Below, one piece after another: positions 7,727 to 14,077 of a stretch of DNA of 64,000 bases; the stretch's first letter is position 1, and each line of letters opens with the position of its first letter. Below the pieces are notes generated by a model. It saw nothing but the letters and a program-made list of their open reading frames with translations, did no database searches and had not been told where the DNA came from. Origin of the DNA: an uncultured Chryseobacterium sp. (lineage in GTDB: Bacteria; Bacteroidota; Bacteroidia; Flavobacteriales; Weeksellaceae); contig CAJYGB010000004.1 of NCBI GenBank assembly GCA_913774355.1, positions 1-64,000 of the forward strand, written 5' to 3'. Made by a program: the position numbers and the translations under genes.

Positions 7727-8590
7727 AAAGTATTCTAAAAATTTATCTTGAAGCTTTTTCTTATACATTATTTTTTTCAGTCCTTGATAGCTTAAACCTT
7801 CTTGCCAAATCCCCATTTGAAAGGTGTTATCAAAATTGTTTCTGTAAGTCTTGTTTTGAAATTTATATTTCTTCAACTTATTTTGAAATTTTTGATTATT
7901 TAGAAATACTGATGCCTTTATGAAGTGTGAATGCTCTTTAATATGTTTTATATTTTCAATGTTTACAGCTAGCTCTAAAACGTTTGTTAGCAATAAGTGT
8001 AATAAAGGAGATTTTAACTGATCAGATAATAAGTTTAAAGTTTTTATAAAATTAGTTAAAACTTTCATTTCAAATTTTATTTTAAGATCATTAATTTGAT
8101 AAAAATAATGGATAAATAAAATTAAACCCTGATTAATGAAAACTATATATTTTTTTCTAAGTGAATCATTATTTGTTGTTATTAACCTGTTAATAAAATA
8201 AAAAAAAATATTTTCATTGAATGTAAAATGTTCTAGAGATATTAACTGATTATGTGTAAAAAAATAGTTTTTCAATTGATCTTCTAGTAGTGCAGGAAGG
8301 AAATCATCATGATTAATTTCAATCAAATTTTTGCTTGAAAGATAGTTTATTGTCCAAGCTATCCCTGTAAGGCCATTATAGAGACTAACATTTTTGACTT
8401 CTTCTATGGAGTTTAATTCATATTCAAGTAGTTCGATCCCTTTATTATAGGCGATTATATCAGTATATACATCTGAATATTCAAATAAAAAAAGTGATAC
8501 GGCTGATCTCCCGTTTAGTCCCGAATCTAATTGTCCAAAGTCGTGTGGCAATTTCGATAAGACTAGATAAATCTCTTGAATTGAATACAT
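7718..8590 (-). CDS. LanC-like protein lacking zinc ligands
   Basis: 290 residues. The N-terminal part carries two LanC-type toroid repeats, SGLNGRSAVSLFLFEY (about 22-37) and YNGLTGIAWTINYL (about 71-84), which parallel NGISGYSIFYEYY and CDGICGFIWAINFL in the neighbouring true LanC. The zinc-binding WCxGDPG and CHG motifs are missing; the only similar piece is MGIWQEGLSYQGL near the end. It is shorter than LanC (usually about 380-420). It may be a degenerate duplicate, a scaffold or substrate-binding partner, or an immunity protein. Start overlaps the upstream stop (TAATG). Strongly AT-rich. Confidence 0.6.
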   Translation of the reverse strand: MYSIQEIYLVLSKLPHDFGQLDSGLNGRSAVSLFLFEYSDVYTDIIAYNKGIELLEYELNSIEEVKNVSLYNGLTGIAWTINYLSSKNLIEINHDDFLPALLEDQLKNYFFTHNQLISLEHFTFNENIFFYFINRLITTNNDSLRKKYIVFINQGLILFIHYFYQINDLKIKFEMKVLTNFIKTLNLLSDQLKSPLLHLLLTNVLELAVNIENIKHIKEHSHFIKASVFLNNQKFQNKLKKYKFQNKTYRNNFDNTFQMGIWQEGLSYQGLKKIMYKKKLQDKFLEYFIK

Positions 8591-9471
8591 TACATATTGT
8601 TTTGTTTATAATATAATTTTTTATAATATCTCCACAAAAAATCGTATATATTTAGTTCATGTAATCGATTATTATGTATGAAAAGCCTATTAATAGACAT
8701 ATGTATATAACTGCTTAATAGGCTTTCTATATTAATCTCTAAAGAATTTTTCTCATATACGGAAAGTAAACTTTTAATGTTGTTTTTTATTTCATATTTG
8801 TAGATCGCGATACTTTTTGTTAATTTATTAGCCTTGCTAATTTTAGTATCCAGTATTTTATTAATAGAATTTTGATTTGAGACAAAAACTTTATCTAATT
8901 GTTTTTTTACTTCTTTTTCAGAACCAAATTCTTTGTAATATGAATTTTTTAGTAATTCTGTATATTTTAATTTATCTAAAACAGATAGATTGAATGTATC
9001 TAGATAAAATGCCACCAATCTTAACCCGAAAAGACTTTTTTGATACAATAGTTCACTATCTGAATTTTCAATAAAATCAGATATAATTTTACTATCTATA
9101 TAAAAAATCTTTTCAGAAATTTCCATTGTATTGCTGCCATATCTTTCTAATTCCCTTTTATATGTATCTAATTCAACATTCCATACAATTTCATTTGATA
9201 AGTATTTTTTTAGATAATTATTTAATTTTATTATTACCTGACCAATATATTTAGGGCTACTTAGTTTTATCCTATACCTTATGTGATAAGAAGGATCATT
9301 ATAGCGTATAAAAAACCATTCATTGATCATCCCGGAAGATATAAATTCTTCACTAATAGGTTTTAAAAATTCCGTTATGATCTTATTTGAAGCATTATGG
9401 CCACAGAAAAATTTATAGTATAACCAATCATCGCCAATTATAAAATCTCTTTGTATAGAATGATCAGTCAT
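8590..9471 (-). CDS. lanB-C: Lanthipeptide dehydratase, elimination domain (thiopeptide-type biosynthesis protein)
   Basis: 293 residues corresponding to the C-terminal glutamate-elimination domain of LanB (SpaB_C / thiopep_ocin type). Characteristic stretches are DDWLYYKFFCGHN near residue 14 and WFFIRYNDPSYHIRYR around residue 52, and the domain length fits. In class I lanthipeptide synthesis this domain removes glutamate from glutamylated Ser/Thr to give dehydroamino acids. It is a separate protein here, overlapping the glutamylation-domain gene by eight bases, so the two polypeptides probably form one enzyme. Confidence 0.85.
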   Translation of the reverse strand: MTDHSIQRDFIIGDDWLYYKFFCGHNASNKIITEFLKPISEEFISSGMINEWFFIRYNDPSYHIRYRIKLSSPKYIGQVIIKLNNYLKKYLSNEIVWNVELDTYKRELERYGSNTMEISEKIFYIDSKIISDFIENSDSELLYQKSLFGLRLVAFYLDTFNLSVLDKLKYTELLKNSYYKEFGSEKEVKKQLDKVFVSNQNSINKILDTKISKANKLTKSIAIYKYEIKNNIKSLLSVYEKNSLEINIESLLSSYIHMSINRLFIHNNRLHELNIYDFLWRYYKKLYYKQNNM

Positions 9472-11719
9472 TTTTTATAGTTGATAATTTTTGATTATTG
9501 TAGTAAGTGATAATGATTTGGTTTGTATAAAATTCTTGATTTTTTCTCACAAGCTGTTCATCATCCGTAAATAAGAATTCTTTAAAAATAAAATTTGCCT
9601 TTTCTCCTATTGCATTAATCATCATTCTTATACTATCAATATTTTGAAGATTAATAAATAATTCATTATCATTTTCAGCTAACACTATGTATGGGGGCAT
9701 TTTCCATGTAGTTCTTGTTCTTTGAGCAGCTTCTAACAAATCATCGTCAGAGTCCGTTTGTATAGTAAATATTTCTAAATCTTTTTTTCTCAAATTCCAT
9801 GTTGCAGGTTTGAGAATAAGATTGCCTAGTTCAATACGGGGAATAAACTTATAATTTTTTTCCATTGCTCCAAGTCTTAGGTTGAGTCCAGACCTCTTAT
9901 TTTGATTTTGAAGGTCACATAAAAAATTATAAATCGGAATCGAATTGAACGAATAATTATGAGCGTTAATAAGTCTTGGAAGAATTCGTTTGTTTAGCTT
10001 TTTTGAAAAAAGAATTATTTCATTTCCTTTAACAGAAAGCATTAAATCATCAATGAGTATTTGTTTATCCGTTGTTTTTATTGATTGGGCAAGATAAGGA
10101 ATTTCATATTCGCAAAAGCTTGGTCTTGATATAACATTTCCTATTCTTGATTCAGGAAGATGCGATAATTCAGCTATTACCAAATTAGGATTAATTTTTT
10201 TCTCAATATCAATTATATCTTTTGTATGATTAAAAAGTTCATCATCATTTAAGCAAAATCTTCCAAAAAGATCAGAGCCACTTGCACCTCCTGCTCCATC
10301 TAATTTTATTTTCTGCTCACCGTTAATATTAACAATTTCTGTCATAAATGATAAGGTGTCTGGAAGATCATTCCAAGTTTCTGTAATCCAAGCAGGAAGA
10401 TCATTACTATTAAATCTTATTATATAGTCTCCGTTTTTATATGCCTGTGTAATTTTATAATGTAAAATACCATTAACATTAGACCAATTAATCTCATTTT
10501 TAGAATCTGATTGCTGAGGTATTATCAAATTGTCAATAAAATTGTTATCAGGAATAATTATACTCATATCATTATTCTTATAACCAATTCCTGATTCAGG
10601 ATCCAAAACTTTAGAAAGAGGTATACACTGTCTATCATAACGGGCTTTAAATTTTTTAATAAAATTATCTATGTGAGTTTCAGAATAATTTTTCGATAAG
10701 ATTGACAGTTTATTTAGAAAAATAATACCCTCTTTAATGTCTTTTAGAATTTTTTTGTCTAGAAAATTTTTATGAGTATTTATTTTAAGATCAGTTTGAA
10801 AAAAATATTTTAAATTGATATCAGTATTAAGATTATCAGCAATTGATCTTATTCTATAATATCTATCAACTGAGTTTCCAAATTTCTTGTCAATTGAGCT
10901 CAATTCATCGTTGATATCTTGTAGTACTTTTACAATGTCTTTTAAAATAATCTTTTTTTTAATAATTTTGAAGTAATCTTCACCTATTATTACAGGATCG
11001 ATTTCGCTTACTAGTATTTGATTGTCAATTAATGCATTTATATAATCTTTTGCTTCGGAGACATTTATTTCGGAATCGAAGTTTATTAGATCATTAGCTA
11101 GTTGAGTAATTGTATTTCCTTCTATGGAATTATCGATGATATATTTAAAATATTTGTCACTTTCAATAGCTTCAATATGGTATATTCTTTTAAGATCGTT
11201 TAAATAAGTATATTCTATATATCGGTATTGGTTTCCAGCTTTATATAAACTACTATTACTTTTAAATTTTAATTTTCCTCTTATTTTCTTGTCTTTTAAA
11301 AAGTTTTGTGATAATGTGACTAAGTATTGCATATCTAACCTAGTTGATCTTCTGTAAGTTGATATTTCATTTACCGAAATTGAATTTTCATTTTTAAAAG
11401 TTCCTATATTGTAGCCAGCAAACAAACCAAAAGGAGTACATCTTGTTGACATTCTGCATATATATTTTAAAATGCTCAACTTTATTTTTTCATCCCTTAC
11501 TTTATTATCTTCTTTTCTCTCTAACCAAACTTTAAGTGATTGATGTAAATTTGGAGATGCTAAAAATAAGGCTTCCTGAAAAAAAGGTTCAGAACAAATT
11601 TTCAGTAATTCTATGTCCGAAATTTTTTTGTTTCTTAAGAAGATTTTTAAAAAAGTTAATGATTTTGATGGCGCCCTCAGAACAAAATGATCTAAGGCCT
11701 TATATGGAAATTTACTCAT
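9464..11719 (-). CDS. lanB-N: Lantibiotic dehydratase, glutamylation domain (LanB N-terminal part)
   Basis: 751 residues. Family features include RMSTRCTPFGLFAGYN (about 88-103), RSTRLDMQYL (about 123-132) and the C-terminal AEDND-type region before the stop. This domain transfers glutamate from glutamyl-tRNA to Ser/Thr side chains of the precursor. The usual C-terminal elimination domain is missing and is supplied by the next gene. A split LanB is also described for the pinensin cluster of Pedobacter, another Bacteroidota lanthipeptide. The gene starts 15 bases after lanC ends. AT-rich, with codon use unlike the housekeeping genes around it. Confidence 0.9.
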   Translation of the reverse strand: MSKFPYKALDHFVLRAPSKSLTFLKIFLRNKKISDIELLKICSEPFFQEALFLASPNLHQSLKVWLERKEDNKVRDEKIKLSILKYICRMSTRCTPFGLFAGYNIGTFKNENSISVNEISTYRRSTRLDMQYLVTLSQNFLKDKKIRGKLKFKSNSSLYKAGNQYRYIEYTYLNDLKRIYHIEAIESDKYFKYIIDNSIEGNTITQLANDLINFDSEINVSEAKDYINALIDNQILVSEIDPVIIGEDYFKIIKKKIILKDIVKVLQDINDELSSIDKKFGNSVDRYYRIRSIADNLNTDINLKYFFQTDLKINTHKNFLDKKILKDIKEGIIFLNKLSILSKNYSETHIDNFIKKFKARYDRQCIPLSKVLDPESGIGYKNNDMSIIIPDNNFIDNLIIPQQSDSKNEINWSNVNGILHYKITQAYKNGDYIIRFNSNDLPAWITETWNDLPDTLSFMTEIVNINGEQKIKLDGAGGASGSDLFGRFCLNDDELFNHTKDIIDIEKKINPNLVIAELSHLPESRIGNVISRPSFCEYEIPYLAQSIKTTDKQILIDDLMLSVKGNEIILFSKKLNKRILPRLINAHNYSFNSIPIYNFLCDLQNQNKRSGLNLRLGAMEKNYKFIPRIELGNLILKPATWNLRKKDLEIFTIQTDSDDDLLEAAQRTRTTWKMPPYIVLAENDNELFINLQNIDSIRMMINAIGEKANFIFKEFLFTDDEQLVRKNQEFYTNQIIITYYNNQKLSTIKND

Positions 11720-11734
11720 GCGATCATTTAGTTA

Positions 11735-12862
11735 TTATGATATCAGAAGGCATTCTCCCCAATTATGATCTGTATCAGTATAAACGTCAATAAGGGCTAA
11801 CCCAATTCCAGATTGGCCATTTAAAATAGATAAATCATCTGGAAGTTTATTATTATTCAAATACTCAAGTCCCCTTGAAAGCCAATGTTTCTTAGCATTT
11901 AAAAATTCTTTTTCATTTGTGAGAGTATAGGCCCTTGAAAATATTTTATAAGCTCCAAAAAAGCCGTGACATAAACATGGGTGTTTTAGTAGTGATTGTT
12001 CTTCAGATAATCTTTTAGATGAGTGTTTAAGAATATTTACTGCTATATTTCTCATATTAATGTCATTAATATCACTAGATATATTTAATAATGTAATGCC
12101 AATACCTGGATCTCCTAAACACCATGATAAACCAGAATATTCTTTATTTATATCTGTGTTATATGAAAGCCAAGAAGGAAATAGTGACTTTTTGTTTTCT
12201 GAAAAATTATAAATTTTAATTAAAAAGTTATAATTTTTATACAGTAGATTATAACATTGCTCTTTTAATTGTGGGATTTTTGAAATGGTTAATAATATTT
12301 TCATATAACAGGCTACTCCATGAGCTAAGCCTAAATACGATCTTTCTGCTAATTTTTGATTTCTGAAATTGTATATTTCACAATATTTGTTTTCAAGAGC
12401 GTTGATATAATTTTGAAATAATGATAAGGAGTTACTGTTTATTTTTAGTTTATTAACAAGGTAATAAATAGTTCCAGTTGAGCCATGTAAAAAGTCATAA
12501 TTACCAGAAGCAATAGCTATTAAAGTCCACTCTTTTATATATTTGTAAAGACTATTAATATTTAAATTAAAGTATCTTAGTTTATTTTCTTTTAAAAAAT
12601 TAATAGCCCATATAAATCCACAAATACCATCACAGTATGTTGCTTTATTATAATTATTATTTATCCTATCAATGCATATATTCAATATGTGTTTTGACTG
12701 ATATTCATTAGGCTGATCTGTTAAATATTTATTATAATATTCATAAAATATTGAGTATCCACTAATTCCATTTAACACACCTATATTAATGCTATTGCTG
12801 AAATTTTTGCTAACATTGATATGGATATTTTCGATGACTTGTAGAATCAAAGAATCATTCAT
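11735..12862 (-). CDS. lanC: Lanthionine cyclase LanC
   Basis: 375 residues with the full LanC signature: YLGLAHGVACYMK (conserved His), SWCLGDPGIGI (first zinc Cys), PCLCHGFFGAY (Cys-His zinc pair) and LNGQSGIGLALID at the C-terminus. The zinc enzyme activates precursor cysteines for addition to dehydrated Ser/Thr, forming lanthionine rings. It is the first gene after the precursor and the attenuator hairpin, and is followed by both LanB parts, so production of the three modifying proteins is probably coordinated. Confidence 0.93.
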   Translation of the reverse strand: MNDSLILQVIENIHINVSKNFSNSINIGVLNGISGYSIFYEYYNKYLTDQPNEYQSKHILNICIDRINNNYNKATYCDGICGFIWAINFLKENKLRYFNLNINSLYKYIKEWTLIAIASGNYDFLHGSTGTIYYLVNKLKINSNSLSLFQNYINALENKYCEIYNFRNQKLAERSYLGLAHGVACYMKILLTISKIPQLKEQCYNLLYKNYNFLIKIYNFSENKKSLFPSWLSYNTDINKEYSGLSWCLGDPGIGITLLNISSDINDINMRNIAVNILKHSSKRLSEEQSLLKHPCLCHGFFGAYKIFSRAYTLTNEKEFLNAKKHWLSRGLEYLNNNKLPDDLSILNGQSGIGLALIDVYTDTDHNWGECLLIS

Positions 12863-12946
12863 AAGATTAATTTAAAGATTTCAATTAATGATAGATATCA
12901 GGAACTTTTTTAAGGTTAAAAACATATTGCTAATTAATAGTTTATA

Positions 12947-12971
12947 TAAAAAGCACCTCGAATGAAGTGCT
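12947..12971 (-). terminator. Partial terminator/attenuator between precursor and lanC
   Basis: On the minus strand AGCACTTC-ATTC-GAGGTGCT forms an 8-bp stem (one G-T pair) followed by TTTTT. It lies 24 bases after the precursor stop and about 85 bases before lanC. Such read-through hairpins are common in lantibiotic operons and raise precursor over enzyme levels. Confidence 0.75.
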
Positions 12972-12994
12972 CTAATTTTTTAAATTATGTGTAA

Positions 12995-13210
12995 TTACGA
13001 ACCTCTTGTGATACATTCTGTGTAATCATTCAGAGCACAACTTGTAACGTATCCATACGTTCCTCCTAGGCCACCACCTTCTGTTTCAACAGTGACAACT
13101 GAAAATGCGCAACCATCACCGCCCTTTACATTTTTAAGTTCGGTTTGAGGTAATTTGGATTTTGATAGTTTAGCAATTTTAATCTTTTTTAAGTTTAATT
13201 TCTTTTTCAT
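12995..13210 (-). CDS. lanA: Class I lanthipeptide precursor
   Basis: 71 residues. The basic leader MKKKLNLKKIKIAKLSKSKL matches the leader style of Bacteroidota lanthipeptide/natural-product precursors (LxLxKxxIxxL) and ends in VKGG at 28-31, a double-glycine cleavage site. The core (40 residues from D32) has cysteines at 34, 58 and 66 and nine Ser/Thr (37, 40, 43, 51, 56, 57, 64, 68, 71), enough for up to three rings. GGGLGG at 45-50 would be a flexible hinge. All genes downstream in the operon are modifying or LanC-like proteins. The gene has its own -7 box. I do not recognise the core as a known lanthipeptide. Confidence 0.9.
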   Translation of the reverse strand: MKKKLNLKKIKIAKLSKSKLPQTELKNVKGGDGCAFSVVTVETEGGGLGGTYGYVTSCALNDYTECITRGS

Positions 13211-13232
13211 ATTAATTATTATTTTAATTAAA

Positions 13233-13240
13233 CAAATATA
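13233..13240 (-). promoter_or_regulatory. -7 promoter box of lanA
   Basis: Minus-strand TATATTTG (TAnnTTTG) 23 bases before the lanA ATG. It lies between the nucleotidyltransferase stop (13247) and lanA, so the precursor can be transcribed independently. The position 19 bases upstream reads GTG instead of the TTG -33 consensus. Confidence 0.55.
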
Positions 13241-13246
13241 TAAAAT

Positions 13247-13993
13247 CTAAACTTCATACCACGATAGTGTGAATTGTTTTTCTTCAATTTTAACAATTTT
13301 TTTTTCTAAGTAACGATAAATTAATATAACAGATTGATGATTTTCTTTATTTAGACAATCAATCCATAGATAGATGAAATCTTGATCAGGAAATTTATCC
13401 CATGAATATATTCTTTGATATTTTTCATCAATAAATATTTTTTGAATTTTAGAATCGATAAAAGATTCATAGCCTAAATATAAAGAATAGAATTTCATTG
13501 TTTGTCTGAGAAAATTATAATAATGGTAAGAAAAAAAGGATGATGTTTCAGGTAATGATTCTAAAAAAGTTTTATTACTATATATTGAATACATATTCGT
13601 ATTAACAATTTCTTTAGAAATTTTTTTTTGTATAAATGGAGTTTCTAAATATACTTTTCCTGTCTCTATTAATTTTTCCAGTATATTCTTTTCATCATAA
13701 AGAATTTTTCCTATACTAAAAATTCTAGCTTCAAATTTGTTATTCATTAAAAAATCTTTAGAAAAGCTTTTAAAAGTTTTTTCTGATGACCTTCCTAAAT
13801 AAGAAAATATATATCCATTAATAGTTGTAAGCCCCTTAATACTCTTCTTTTGTTTAGAATTAAAGATCAATCTTATATCTACATCTGAATTACTATTCTC
13901 TAGGCCTATTGCATAACTACCTGTTAAAAGTATACCTGTTACATAATTTTTTGTTTTCCATTCATTCACAAAAATTTCTAATGCATTCTCCAT
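13247..13993 (-). CDS. Nucleotidyltransferase (Pol beta superfamily) of unknown role
   Basis: 248 residues. GSYAIGLENSNSDVDIRLIF at about 25-44 is the GS-x(10)-DxD active-site signature of minimal nucleotidyltransferase folds (drug adenylyltransferases, MNT antitoxins, RNA nucleotidyltransferases). The remaining 200 residues are helical and match nothing I recognise. It precedes lanA on the same strand, shares the AT-rich composition of the cluster, and lies inside the direct repeats. Possible roles are peptide or target modification, self-protection, or an unrelated passenger; a HEPN toxin partner is not visible next to it. Confidence 0.7.
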   Translation of the reverse strand: MENALEIFVNEWKTKNYVTGILLTGSYAIGLENSNSDVDIRLIFNSKQKKSIKGLTTINGYIFSYLGRSSEKTFKSFSKDFLMNNKFEARIFSIGKILYDEKNILEKLIETGKVYLETPFIQKKISKEIVNTNMYSIYSNKTFLESLPETSSFFSYHYYNFLRQTMKFYSLYLGYESFIDSKIQKIFIDEKYQRIYSWDKFPDQDFIYLWIDCLNKENHQSVILIYRYLEKKIVKIEEKQFTLSWYEV

Positions 13994-14012
13994 AAGGTTT
14001 ATTTATATAAAT

Positions 14013-14077
14013 ATAACAAAAAATCCCGGCGAAATGCCGGGATGGATAGGTTTAAAATCTAATGTTTTTATATTTAT
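14013..14077. repeat. Direct repeat copy B bracketing the lanthipeptide locus
   Basis: Partner of 7662-7726. It starts 20 bases upstream of the nucleotidyltransferase ATG and runs up to the stop codon of the TonB receptor gene, so it looks like the native 3' region of that gene. Confidence 0.8.
14023..14043 (-). terminator. Terminator of the TonB receptor gene (copy B)
   Basis: Perfect 8-bp stem ATCCCGGC/GCCGGGAT with loop GAAAT and a following T run on the minus strand, 34 bases after the receptor stop. It should isolate the lanthipeptide genes from receptor transcription. Confidence 0.85.

Noticed and set aside
8590..11719. Frameshifted single lanB gene
   Set aside because: Both frames end and start cleanly at the domain boundary, and split LanB enzymes are known in Bacteroidota.
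13247..13993. MNT antitoxin of an MNT-HEPN toxin-antitoxin pair
   Set aside because: At 248 residues it is larger than minimal MNT antitoxins and no HEPN-type gene is adjacent.
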